A stretch of DNA of 64,000 nt from Urophycis tenuis (GCA_036785325.1 JAXIVH010000041.1:62001-126000); one strand, 5' to 3'. Counted from the first letter of the stretch, positions 25,415 to 35,560 are shown. Notes: generated by a model not told the origin, from the letters alone. A program made the numbers and translations.

Positions 25415-26681
25415 ACAGAACACACATGAATCAGCTTATTATTTCGACGACCCATGGGCAAATATAGTCATGCCATACGTCGTTGGAAAGCTTAGATTTC
25501 CCTGTTTAAAATGAGCCCATCTCCGAGCAATTTGGTTGCTCACAGACAAATCTGCGTGAGGTTGACTGAAGTCTACACAGCAGCTAAAGACATACCTTCA
25601 ACGTTTCAATTAACATCAATCTTTCCTTACAGAACACAAATTAATTAGCTTAGTATTTCAACGACCCTTTAGTGAATATAGTCTTGCCATACGTTGTTGG
25701 AAAGCTTAGATTTCCCCGCTTATAATGAGCCCATCCCCAAGCAATTTGGTTGCTCAGAGACAAAACTGTGTCAGGTTGACTGAAGTCTACCCAGCAGCTA
25801 AAAACATACCTTCAACGTTTCAATTAACATCAATCTTTCCTTACAGATCACAAATTAATTAGCTTAGTATTTCAACGACCAATGAGTCAATATAGTCTTG
25901 CCATACGCCGTTGGAAAGCTTAGATTTCCCCGCTTAAAATGAGCCCATCCGCGAGCAGTCTGGTTGATCACAGACTAAACTGCGTCAGGTTGAATGAAGT
26001 CTACCCAGCAGCTAAAAACATACCTTTAACGTTTCAATTAACATCAATCTTTCCTTACAGAACCCAAATTAATTAGCTTAGTATTTCAACGACCCTTTAG
26101 TGAATATAGTCTTGCCATACGCCGTTGGAAAGCTTAGATTTCCCCGCTTATAATGAGCCCATCCCTGAGCAATTTGGTTGCTCACAGACTAAACTGCGTC
26201 AGGTTGACTGAAGTCTACCCAGCAGCTAAAAACATACCTTCAACGTTTCAATTAACATCAATCTTTCCTTACAGAACACAAATTAATTAGCTTAGTATTT
26301 CAACGACCCATGAGTCAATATAGTCTTTCCATACGCCGTTGGAAAGCTTAGATTTCCCCGCTTAAAATGAGCCCATCCGCGAGCAGTCTGGTTGATCACA
26401 GACTAAACTGCGTCAGGTTGACTGAAGTCTACCCAGCAGCTAAAAACATACCTTTAACGTTTCAATTAACATCAATCTTTCCTTACAGAACACAAATTAA
26501 TTAGCTTAGTATTTCAAAGGCCCTTTGGTGAATATAGTCTTGCCATACGCCGTTGAGAACCTTAGATTTCCCCGCTTAAAATGAGCCCATCCCCGAGCAA
26601 TTTGGTTGCTCACAGACAAAACTGCGTCAGGTTGACTGAAGTCTACCCAGCAGCTAAAAACATACCTTCAACTTTTCAATT
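25415..26681. repeat. Satellite block 11 (6 monomers)
   Basis: Near-exact copy of block 10. Copies 10 and 11 are 2277 bp apart, a second recent tandem unit of a different size from the 2031 bp pair. Confidence 0.97.
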
Positions 26682-26931
26682 CACGCGTTTTTTTTGTAAC
26701 ACGTGTAGCTATGATAAAGGACACATGTTTTGGCCTGTTTTATTATTCATAGTTGGCTTAACAGTAATAGAATATTATTATATGCTATAAGTGACCAGAC
26801 GTCCGAGATCAAAACTGGGAGCATAATCCCCGAGAAGGGGGAAAAAAAGGGTCAGCTATGTTTAAGTATATATATATATGTGTGTGTATATATAAGTGTG
26901 TGTGTGTGTGTGTATATATGCGCGGGCGCGC

Positions 26932-26998
<67 letters not shown>

Positions 26999-27699
26999 AA
27001 TCACTTACTTGGAACGGCATGATCCCATATCGCTGTGAAGGGATGGCGTTAACCAGGTGGGCGTGCAACCCCTCGAGAGAGTTGCTGCCTCGCCGGCACT
27101 TGTACTTGTTCAGCCGGATGCAGTTCTTCACAACCACCTTCACAGAGACATACAGCTGTATGCCAGGGGGGTCCTGTAACACACAACCTATTGCAAGGTC
27201 CTCATTTATGCTGGTGTCATTTTGAAATGTTACCATATACAAGTTTGAATGGTTTTGACACACGATGACTGCAGAGACAGCTGCAGGATGGCCCACGAAG
27301 CAGGACGGAGGGGGCCTGTGGCTGTGCGGGGAGGACCAGCGGTATGGGTGCTGCCGACACAGGGGGCGGGCGGGCCACAGGCTGACGCAGCAGGAGGCCT
27401 CGGCTGGAGGCGGGTGGGCGCAGGAGGCTTCGGCCGGGTGGAGGACGACAACGCAGTGGGCTGAACGGGCCGGTTGGTGGGAGTCACAGGCTCTGGCTCA
27501 TCAACAAATAACCTGGAAATATAAAATACACACGTGATCAGTATTGATATTGATATCTTTTATAAGAACACTGTTCATACCGTTTACACTTTTTATACAA
27601 CTGTTTATACAATGTCCATACTGTTTATTTATTAATGTTTATCACTGAAAAATAAAGGTGACTTGGTATGACTTGTGTGCTATTTTCTTTCCACAGCCA
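26682..27699. repeat. Insert copy 11
   Basis: Beta subfamily with one of the longest GT runs (to 26994). Confidence 0.93.
27009..27512 (-). pseudogene. Exon remnant, copy 11
   Basis: 504 bp beta-type remnant with a C-terminal stretch open at 26997-27296. The mid-exon frame change and both splice sites are present. Confidence 0.6.
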
Positions 27700-28991
27700 A
27701 CAGAACACACATGAATCAGCTTATTATTTCGACGACCCATGGGCAAATATAGTCATGCCATACGTCGTTGGAAAGCTTAGATTTCCCCGTTTAAAATGAG
27801 CCAATCTCCGAGCAATTTGGTTGCTCACAGACAAATCTGCGTCAGGTTGACTGAAGTCTACACAGCAGCTAAAGACATACCTTCAACGTTTCAATTAACA
27901 TCAATCTTTCCTTACAGAACACAAATGAATTAGCTTAGTATTTCAACGACCCTTTAGTGAATATAGTCTTGCCATACGCCGTTGGAAAGCTTAGATTTCC
28001 CCGCTTAAAATGAGCCCATCCGCGAGCAGTCTGGTTGATCACAGACTAAACTGCGTCAGGTTGACTGAAGTCTACCCAGCAGCTAAAAACATACCTTCAA
28101 CGTTTCAATTAACATCAATCTTTCCTTACAGAACACAAATTAATTAGCTTAGTATTTCAACGACCCATGAGTCAATATAGTCTTGCCATACGCCGTTGGA
28201 AAGCTTAGATTTCCCCGCTTAAAATGAGCCCATCCGCGAGCAGTCTGGTTGATCACAGACTAAACTGCCTCAGGTTGACTGAAGTCTACCCAGCAGCTAA
28301 AAACATACCTTCAACGTTTCAATTAACATCAATCTTTCCTTACAGAACACAAATTAATTAGCTTAGTATTTCAACGACCCATGAGTCAATATAGTCTTTC
28401 CATACGCCGTTGGAAAGCTTAGATTTCCCCGCTTAAAATGAGCCCATCCGCGAGCAGTCTGGTTGATCACAGACTAAACTGCGTCAGGTTGACTGAAGTC
28501 TACCCAGCAGCTAAAAACATACCTTCAACGTTTCAATTAACATCAATCTTTCCTTACAGAACACAAATTAATTAGCTTAGTATTTCAACGACCCATGAGT
28601 CAATATAGTCTTGCCATACGCCGTTGGAAAGCTTAGATTTCCCCGCTTAAAATGAGCCCATCCGCGAGCAGTCTGGTTGATCACAGACTAAACTGCGTCA
28701 GGTTGACTGAAGTCTACCCAGCAGCTAAAAACATACCTTCAACGTTTCAATTAACATCAATCTTTCCTTACAGAACACAAATTAATTAGCTTAGTATTTC
28801 AACGACCCATGAGTCAATATAGTCTTGCCATACGCCGTTGGAAAGCTTAGATTTCCCCGCTTAAAATGAGCCCATCCGCGAGCAGTCTGGTTGATCACAG
28901 ACTAAACTGCGTCAGGTTGACTGAAGTCTACCCAGCAGCTAAAAACATACCTTCAACGTTTCAATTAACATCAATCTTTCCTTACAGAACA
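27700..28991. repeat. Satellite block 12, interrupted by the retrovirus
   Basis: About six monomers, ending inside CTTACAGAACA where the retrovirus entered. Blocks 12 and 13 together, counting the target duplication once, make 15 monomers less 19 bp, so the insertion removed no satellite. From about 28020 onward five consecutive type B monomers are almost identical, a local homogenised run. Confidence 0.96.
28988..28991. repeat. Target site duplication, left (AACA)
   Basis: The four bases before the 5' LTR repeat immediately after the 3' LTR (36895-36898). Joining the flanks gives a normal satellite monomer (ACAGAACACAAATTAATT). A 4 bp duplication is usual for gammaretrovirus-type integrases. 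Confidence 0.9.
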
Positions 28992-29428
28992 TATGGAAGA
29001 TATTAACCAAGTTAAAACTAGTACAATCATTGGGTTTTCCATGTAAAGCATGAACTAACTGTGGAAGGAAACAGATGCCCACTCATAAATACCTCCCTGG
29101 GTTCAACCCAAGGGTCACCCCCTGGTTCACCCCATGTTATCTTTAAGGTGCCTGCTTAGTGGTGGTCAGAACAGGCATGGGGAGGATGGGCACCGGCAAT
29201 AAAGGAAGGAAGGACCATTTGTGTATGGTATAGGATGTTTAAAGTGATGACATCATGCTTGGAAAACAGGACAAAAAGGGGCACACGGGGGATGTGCGGC
29301 AGTCACTTTGCAAACCGACTCAGGCTTTGTGTTGCTTCGCTGCAAGCGATAATAAAGTCTTGATCATTCAAACTGCGGCCTCCCAGAACCCTCTTACTTT
29401 TGTTAAGATATGTGCTTTAGCCACCACA
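28992..29428 (+). repeat. 5' LTR (437 bp)
   Basis: Matches the 3' LTR over its full 437 bp with a single difference (C at 29151, T at 36617). It contains an ATF-like element (GATGACATCAT, about 29246-29256), a weak TATA-like stretch upstream of it and a polyadenylation signal AATAAA at 29351-29356, preceded by a small GC-containing hairpin. A second AATAAA lies at 29198. The exact U3/R/U5 boundaries cannot be read from sequence alone. Confidence 0.96.
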
Positions 29429-29433
29429 TAATT

Positions 29434-29451
29434 TGGCGTCACGAACAGGAT
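29434..29451 (+). other. Primer binding site, probably tRNA-Ser
   Basis: TGGCGTCACGAACAGGAT begins five bases after the LTR end. It is complementary to a tRNA 3' end ending in GTGACGCCA. From memory this fits a vertebrate tRNA-Ser(CGA), whose discriminator base is G; the tRNA identity is recalled, not computed. Confidence 0.8.
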
Positions 29452-30116
29452 TGAAGAAAAGGGGCCAAGACGACTGCTTCGCTGCGGGTTGGTGTCCGCA
29501 CAGACCACACTACGAGTGGCCACTCATTATAAAAAGGTAAGCGACGTTCTTGCCTATTAGTTATAGAAAACTGTGTGATCTGTGCTCGACCCATCCTAAC
29601 GCTAAGCAGTAAGTCAAGTGTCTCTACAAAAAACAAACCAGTGTGTATAGAAAAAGAGGGGGAGGCCGGGAATGAGTGCTCAGCATCAAATCATGGTTAT
29701 TGTGGTTTACTAATTCATGTGTTATCCTTAATGCTTTGTGGTTTATTAACAAACTATGATGCTCTGTGATATACTGAATTGACTAACCATAATGCTCTGT
29801 GGTTTACTAAATTGCTGAAATGTTTGTATTTTTGTTAAAGCCTGTGGGTACCGCTTTGTAGTACGAATTGGACTATAGATACTGCAGAGGGTTGAACGAT
29901 CAGGTCCCTACACTAGTAGGGTAAATTTTCCTAACCTAAATCCTGTGGCTGTCCTTTTGTAGTATAATTAGAGTATAGATATTGCACTGGAAGAACGGCA
30001 GGTCCCTAGTAAATGTTGTATTAGGGTAAATTGTTTTTTATTTTTAAATCCTGTGGATACCGCTTTATAGTACAATTAGTGAAGAAGTATTATAAAGGGC
30101 TGAACGGGCAGGTAGT

Positions 30117-30384
30117 CTGCGATACCGCCTCCTACGGGGAGGGGCCGCTTCGTCAGGCTGAAGAAATCTGAGATACCGCCTCCTACGGGGAGGGCCGCTT
30201 CGTCAGACTTTAGAGATTGAGAAAAGTAATCTGAGATACCGCCTCCTAAGGGGAGGGTCTGCTTGGTCAGATTGGGGATTCTGACATACCGCCTAGTAGC
30301 GCTGCTAGGGACTGCTTGGGTAGATCCTAACTCTGCGGTTACCGCTTACCAAGATAAGCTTGGGTAAGGTCTGCTCGGGTAGAG
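30117..30384 (+). ncRNA. Array of five similar RNA hairpins in the leader
   Basis: Five units (30117-30156, 30168-30206, 30231-30270, 30277-30326, 30331-30384) share the frame CTGA-GATACCGC, stem-loop, GG-YTGCTT-GTCAG. The inner stems differ in sequence but still pair: GCCTCC with GGAGGGC (twice), GCCTCC with GGAGGGT, CCTAGTA with TGCTAGG around GCGC, and CTTACC with GGGTAAG. The outer stem also changes in pairs (CTGA with TCAG, CTCT with AGAG). A sixth unit lies at 30930-30972 (CCTTTC with GAAAGG). Paired change of this kind supports real RNA structure in the genomic transcript. Confidence 0.65.
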
Positions 30385-30452
30385 TATAATAATTTGGACG
30401 CATTGGGAAACGATCAAATAACTAAATTCATTGTTAGAGTAGGGACAGTACT

Positions 30453-30730
30453 TTGTTTTTGTCCACGGATGGCCACGAAGGTAGTCCATTAAAGGCGTAA
30501 GGACAAACGCTCAGTGGCTATTCTTAAGATGGTGTCTATTTTATTAATTTTATAACAGATCTGTTAAATCAGTGATACTGAAGGATCGCCATTGTTTTTG
30601 TCCACGGATGGCCACGAAGGTAGTCCATTAAAGGCGTAAGGACAAACGCTCAGTGGCTATTCTTAAGATGGTGTCTATTTTATTAATTTTATAACTGATC
30701 TGTTAAATCAGAGATACTGAAGGATCGTCA
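30453..30730 (+). repeat. 139 bp tandem duplication in the leader
   Basis: Copies at 30453-30591 and 30592-30730 differ at about three bases. Each contains GTCCACGGATGGCCACGAAG and ends in a small hairpin (CTGATCTGTTAAATCAG in the second copy). Confidence 0.93.
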
Positions 30731-31415
30731 TTTAAAAACAAAATACATACATTTCTCAAAAACTGTTGAGGAAAGTATTTTAGAATAAGGTGTAGGAGTA
30801 ACCGATACTCATATGATTATTCATTTTTAAGTTTAAAAGTCTGAGACACTCTGACAGGAGGCCTCACTTGGTTGGTTGGAGTTATTTTGTGTTAAGCTTG
30901 ATCGGGAGCTTTGTTTTGTGTTGGTAAATCTGAGATACTGCCTTTCAAGAGAGAAAGGGTCTGCAAAGTCAGAGAATTGTGTTTTCGTCCATTGTAGTTA
31001 ATTAATTGAGAGTAGGAGCATAGGACGAGTGCTATAGTAATAGATAAGATATAGATAAAGATAAGGTATTATAATTAATAACTAACCTAAAAATACAAAA
31101 TAATAACAGGATCGAGCAGAGTGGTTTGGGAAGTCTGTAGAGAGCAGGGGTTAGAAAGGAGGAGAGGAGAAAAGTGAAAAGGTGGGGGTCGAGCAGCTCC
31201 GGAGGAGCTGCAACACCAGAGAGTAAAATAAAGAGAGAGAGAGTCACAGAGTTAAGTAGGGAGGAAAGGAAAAAGAAAGTTGAAGAGGAACAGAGCTAGG
31301 AGCTAGAAAAGGTAGGAGGGAGTTGTACACCCCACGCTAGGACACGGTTAAATAATAATAATAATAATAAAAATAATTTCAAAAAGTAGAAAACTCCTTA
31401 TTATAAAAAGTAACT

Positions 31416-31752
31416 ATGCCAGCATCAGCGGTAGAAATACTATGTAAAAAATAACGCCTTAAATAAAGATGAAATAATAAAAATCTCAGAAAAATGGGAA
31501 AAGAGAGCCGCTAAACAAGGAACAAAATGGCCAAAGGAAGGGACATTTGATGTGGTTCTGTGTGAGGAGATGGAAGTAATGTTAAAAAATTACAAGTGTA
31601 ACAAAACAGGAAAGAAATCAGTGGAGAAAAGGGAAAGAGAAAAGCTGAAATTGTCCATGTTTAAGAAGGAAGGAGAGAATTGGAGGAAAAAAGAAAAGGT
31701 AACAAGAGAAATGGTCAATAGGGCTGAACAACTAAAACCACCATCCCCTTAA
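31416..31752 (+). pseudogene. gag: gag, N-terminal (matrix-like) part, frame-broken
   Basis: An ATG at 31416 opens a short frame that stops at 31452. The downstream coding sequence continues in a second frame, open from about 31435 to a TAA at 31750-31752, and encodes a Lys/Glu-rich segment of matrix type. The switch lies between 31432 and 31452. A second switch near 31745 leads into the capsid frame, which is open upstream of its first Met. I call it matrix from position and composition; no myristoylation signal is evident (the second residue is Pro). Confidence 0.6.
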
Positions 31753-31879
31753 AAAGTGTCCACCACCCTACCACACAGGATTATACCCACTGATTTCAGG
31801 AACAGTAGATATAAAAGGAGAGATAGAAATTGACAGAGAAAATGAGGATCATGAAGAAAAATGGGGACCACACATACAC

Positions 31880-32899
31880 ATGGATTGTTACAAAGGGGTT
31901 AAAGGAGCGGTAAAGGAATGGGATAGTGACAGTGAAAGAGATGAGAGGGATAGTGATAGGAGGGGTTATGATATGTATGCAAGACAAGGTAGTTCAGCAA
32001 CTCAGATAGGAAAAAAACCTTCTAGAAAACCTAGGGAGGGAGAGAAGGAATGCAGCTGGGAGGGGGGCCCACCACCCAGATGCAGTGACATCCCTCACAG
32101 CCCCCTAGTGGCCGAACTACAGGAAGAACTTAGGAAATCACAAAAGGAGAGGAGGAAAAAAAGTTATGCAGGCGTTTATCCTATTCTGGTTAAGGGACAA
32201 CAAGCTCAGTATGTCCCATGGGGATCACAGAACCTAGAGGGATTAGTATCTAGACTCCCTAACATACACAATGGGGCTTCAAAGTGGATCAGGATATTTG
32301 AGGAGAATACAGTAGGGAAGTTGATGGCGGTGGGGGACCTGAAGGCTTTGTTGGCTAGAGTGCTAGGTATTGCCAAGATGGAGAGTGTACTGCAAAATGG
32401 GGGTCTGCAACATCTACTGGATGAAGGCGTTGATGGAACAACGTTTGACATCTACCGATCAAACACCTGGGCGGCGCTAAGAAGTGAATACCCAACCCAT
32501 GTGGACCACAAGAACCTGAGGGGCTCCACAATCGGTGACACAGAGAATCCTGCATCCTTCCTGGAGAAGCAAGTCATGAGATGGAGATTGGAAACAGACC
32601 GAGACCCAGAGCAAGACCCACTGGTCTCCATCCTGTTTAGAACCTCCATAATAGAGACAATGCCTAGCTCAGTTCGGAACAAGCTAGAAGATGTGGTGGG
32701 ACTGATCTCATCAAAGTCTCATAAAGAGTTCAGCGATCATCTGGTCCATGCAGTGGAAAGATATCGTCAAAATGAACAAAAAATGCAAGAACAAAGCAGA
32801 GAGGTGCAGAGAAAGTTATCTCAGCTCCAGTTGGAGGAAATAACAAGAAAGGACAAGACAAGAAAAAACAGGCAGTCGTTGCAGAGTCAGCCACGATGA
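31880..32899 (+). CDS. gag: gag, capsid-containing ORF (fragment of broken gag)
   Basis: 339 codons from the first Met; the frame is open upstream to about 31745, so this Met is internal to the ancestral gag. An acidic/basic N-terminal region precedes a capsid-type domain beginning near residue 95 (YPILVKGQQAQYVPW) and continuing through a helix-rich stretch (residues about 120-165, with KWIRIFEENTVGKLMAVGD) to a charged C-terminal helix (residues about 290-335). Capsid forms the shell of the particle. The ORF ends at 32899 because the frame changes in or near an A6 run at 32863-32868; the nucleocapsid part continues in another frame. It is recognised by resemblance to gammaretroviral-type capsids of fish elements. 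Confidence 0.85.
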   Translation: MDCYKGVKGAVKEWDSDSERDERDSDRRGYDMYARQGSSATQIGKKPSRKPREGEKECSWEGGPPPRCSDIPHSPLVAELQEELRKSQKERRKKSYAGVYPILVKGQQAQYVPWGSQNLEGLVSRLPNIHNGASKWIRIFEENTVGKLMAVGDLKALLARVLGIAKMESVLQNGGLQHLLDEGVDGTTFDIYRSNTWAALRSEYPTHVDHKNLRGSTIGDTENPASFLEKQVMRWRLETDRDPEQDPLVSILFRTSIIETMPSSVRNKLEDVVGLISSKSHKEFSDHLVHAVERYRQNEQKMQEQSREVQRKLSQLQLEEITRKDKTRKNRQSLQSQPR

Positions 32900-33318
32900 C
32901 ACCCGTTGTCCAGCAGCCCCCACCTCAGATGAACATTCCTGCAGTTCCACAGCAGACATCCTCTCCCCTAGTGCAACAGCCTCAGGCCCAAGGGTTACCC
33001 ACCACACCAATTTTCAATGTATTCACCCAGAATAGAGAACAAGGGACTAACAATGGGTATAGGCAGAGACAGTTTAATCAATACAGAGGACCACAGGGGC
33101 AGCCAAGATATGGCCAAAGACAGGGGGCGGGGCCACCCAATCAGTTCAGAAGGTTCAATGAATGTTGGTCATGTGGACAGGATGGTCATATGAGCAGGGA
33201 CTGTCCAACAGTTCCTTTCCAACCAGTTCAGCAACAGAGACAGAGGGGACAGAGACAGCAAAGGCAGGAAGAATATAATCAGTACCCAGCGGGACCCTGG
33301 ATGGGTCAAGGTTACTAG
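32896..33318 (+). CDS. gag: gag, nucleocapsid part ending in UAG
   Basis: 140 codons from the ATG at 32896, overlapping the capsid ORF stop. Gln- and Pro-rich, with one zinc knuckle of the form CX2CX4HX4C (CWSCGQDGHMSRDC, residues about 91-104) that binds genomic RNA, followed by a Gln/Arg-rich tail. It stops at UAG (33316-33318). The next codons are open in the same frame straight into protease, the arrangement used by gammaretroviruses, which make Gag-Pol by reading through UAG. The first Met is probably internal, since the frame is open upstream back to the A6 run. Confidence 0.88.
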   Translation: MTPVVQQPPPQMNIPAVPQQTSSPLVQQPQAQGLPTTPIFNVFTQNREQGTNNGYRQRQFNQYRGPQGQPRYGQRQGAGPPNQFRRFNECWSCGQDGHMSRDCPTVPFQPVQQQRQRGQRQQRQEEYNQYPAGPWMGQGY

Positions 33319-35457
33319 GGCTGCCCAGAGAATCCACAAGGGGAGGGTCAGCATGTAGCAATTACGAAACAGGCTGATGAGGAACCAATACTGCAGGTTC
33401 TAGTAAATGATAGAGACACACCAATGATGGCAGATACTGGAGCAACTTACACATGTGTAGGGTCAAAATATGCCTCTCACCTCCCAATGGAGAAAAAATT
33501 TATCAAAATTGTAGGATTCTCGGGACAAACGCAGTTAATACCAGTGACAGCTCCAGTAACGCTACAATTACATGGACGTACAGCTAAAATACCCATTTTG
33601 GTATCGGACACCACGGCGGTCAATCTAATAGGGAGAGATGCATTATGTAAATTAGGAATACAAATATTATGCACACCTCAAGGCATACTAATTGACACTA
33701 CAGGGACATCTCAAATGGTGCTATCAGAGCCAGACACAGCAAATGTCTACTGGATAGGAGACATTCAACAGCAGGTAAATGTAACAATGACAAAATGGGG
33801 TGGCTACATCACAGATTCTGCGTATGCACACGGTGTATGTCATTTGTTCGGAGCAGTATGGAAAATGAGGGGATTTAAGAAAACAGATGGGTCTCCCATA
33901 TTACATTGTGATCAGATTGTGGAATTGATGTTGGCACTGTTACTGCCCAAGCAAGTGGCAATAATCAAATGTCAGGCTCATAAGAAAGGTCATGATTATG
34001 TCATCAAAGGTAACAATGCTGCAGATGAGGCTGCCAGGGTAGCCTCAAACAGTAGCAGGGCGGTCCAGGCAGTATTGGTCATGCCTGAAGCTGCACCTAC
34101 TGAAGAAGATGTTGTCCGCATGCAAGAAAAGGCTGGAGTCTATGAACAAAACATGTGGCTAAAGAGGGGTGCTGCACGTACCCCCACAGGGTTATGGAGA
34201 ACCCATGATGGGATGATGTTGGCGCCCACGGCGTTGTTAGGTTTACTTATCACTAATGCGCATGGTTTTGACCATTGCGCAAGGGGGGAAGTAATGAGGA
34301 AAATTCGACAACAAGGTTTTTGGTCACCATATTTGCAAACAATGGTTGATAATCAACTTAATGAATGTGAGATATGTGCAAAAAACAATGTAAGAAAAAC
34401 AATCACAACTCCATTGGGACACATTCCTACACCTGAGGGACCATTTAGACATTTGGTCTTAGATTATGTGGATATGATTAAGAAGGTGAATGGAAAAAGG
34501 TACATGTTAGTGGTCATAGACAGATTTAGCAGATGGGTGGAAGCAGTCCCATCAAAAGATCAAAGTGCAGCTACTGTAATCAAATTTTTGACGAGAGAAG
34601 TTATGCCGAGGTTTGGAATTCCGACAGAAATAAGCTCAGATAATGGTTCAGCATTTATCCAGAAAACTGTAAAACAAGTAATACAGCATCTACACATCAA
34701 ACAAAGGTTGGGTTGTGTGTATCATCCTCAGTCACAGGGAATGGTGGAAAGGGTGAATGGCACACTTAAGACAAAAATAAATAAAGTATGTGCAAGTGCC
34801 AAAATGAATTGGATTGATGCACTACCACTAGCACTAATGACTTATCGCATGCAAGCTAACAGAATGACGCATCTAACTCCGCATGAAATGCTTACGGGTC
34901 GACCCATGCCTGCACCTACGCTTAGAGGACCCCACAAGGGCCCTCCATTGGAACAATTACAATTGGAAATAAGGGAATATGTCAGACAACTAACTGTTAT
35001 ACACAAGCTTATATTCAAACAGGAAAAAAGCAGAGCTCCAGAGCCGGAAGAGGACCCTCCAAGGGGGGTGGAGCCCGGTGACCAGGTCTACATTAAAGTG
35101 TTCCGGAGAAAGTGGAATGAGCCAAGGAGAGACGGACCATTCAAGGTGATCAGAGCAACGCCAACTGCCATCCAGGTGGAGGGAAGCACCACCTGGTACC
35201 ACCTCAACCACTGCACAAGAGTCACCCAGCCAAGGACAAGAGAGGAGCCAGGGAAAGATCAGGATGCTGACGCATCCAGACCCAACCAATCGCCCCAGAA
35301 GGACCAGACCCAACCCAGCCAGGAGCAACTGCACCCAACCGAGGATGCTGAAGCAGATGACCATGTTCCTGATACTCTACAGCCTCTGGCAGATTCCATT
35401 GGTCCAAGGGTGGAGCCAAAGGACGGAGGAAGCACCAATGACACAACAGGACTGTAG
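33319..35457 (+). CDS. pol: pro-pol: protease, partial RNase H, integrase; reverse transcriptase missing
   Basis: One open frame follows the gag UAG; its first Met is at 33424 (677 residues from there). Numbering from that Met, protease has the active-site DTG at 4-6 and the GRD motif at 70-72. At about residues 104-128 the protein passes directly into the C-terminal half of RNase H (TDSAYA with Asp131; GNNAADEAAR with Asp201), so all of reverse transcriptase and the start of RNase H are deleted in frame. Integrase is complete: zinc-binding His280, His284, Cys315, Cys318; catalytic Asp347, Asp406 and Glu442, with 35 residues between the last two; a GPF motif at 571-573 in the C-terminal domain. 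A Gln/Asp-rich tail overlaps the env start. The product could not copy RNA. Confidence 0.93.
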   Translation, partial: GCPENPQGEGQHVAITKQADEEPILQVLVNDRDTPMMADTGATYTCVGSKYASHLPMEKKFIKIVGFSGQTQLIPVTAPVTLQLHGRTAKIPILVSDTTAVNLIGRDALCKLGIQILCTPQGILIDTTGTSQMVLSEPDTANVYWIGDIQQQVNVTMTKWGGYITDSAYAHGVCHLFGAVWKMRGFKKTDGSPILHCDQIVELMLALLLPKQVAIIKCQAHKKGHDYVIKGNNAADEAARVASNSSRAVQAVLVMPEAAPTEEDVVRMQEKAGVYEQNMWLKRGAARTPTGLWRTHDGMMLAPTALLGLLITNAHGFDHCARGEVMRKIRQQGFWSPYLQTMVDNQLNECEICAKNNVRKTITTPLGHIPTPEGPFRHLVLDYVDMIKKVNGKRYMLVVIDRFSRWVEAVPSKDQSAATVIKFLTREVMPRFGIPTEISSDNGSAFIQKTVKQVIQHLHIKQRLGCVYHPQSQGMVERVNGTLKTKINKVCASAKMNWIDALPLALMTYRMQANRMTHLTPHEMLTGRPMPAPTLRGPHKGPPLEQLQLEIREYVRQLTVIHKLIFKQEKSRAPEPEEDPPRGVEPGDQVYIKVFRRKWNEPRRDGPFKVIRATPTAIQVEGSTTWYHLNHCTRVTQPRTREEPGKDQDADASRPNQSPQKDQTQPSQEQLHPTEDAEADDHVPDTLQPLADSIGPRVEPKDGGSTNDTTGL

Positions 35458-35560
35458 CCAGAGTAGCCAGATATCAAGAGAACAAATTACTTTCGAGGTA
35501 GAGTTAGGAGAGACAATGCTATGCTTGGTAGGCTTTCACCAGAAAATATGGTCCATTTGA
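35264..35560 (+). pseudogene. env: env start, truncated
   Basis: Open frame overlapping the end of pol in a different frame. Met codons at 35345 and 35357 precede a hydrophobic leader (FLILYSLWQIPLV) that looks like a signal peptide, followed by a polar segment that stops at 35558-35560. Gammaretroviral env genes typically begin by overlapping pol in this way, so this is read as the env N-terminus. Surface and transmembrane domains are not recognisable downstream. Confidence 0.6.

Larger units (their letters stand above)
29452..31415 (+). other. Long retroviral leader (about 2 kb, non-coding)
   Basis: The leader is unusually long for a simple retrovirus. It holds three diverged copies of a unit of about 100 bp starting at CCTGTGG (29841, 29942, 30050), a run of hairpin units (30117-30384 and one at 30930), and a 139 bp tandem duplication (30453-30730). 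Beyond about 31020 it becomes purine-rich, with GAGAGAGA and AATAATAAT tracts. No ORF here is convincing. A role in packaging or translation of genomic RNA is inference. Confidence 0.8.

Noticed and set aside
29439..31247. Small frames in the retroviral leader on both strands
   Set aside because: They are short, lack domains and lie in repeat-rich untranslated sequence.
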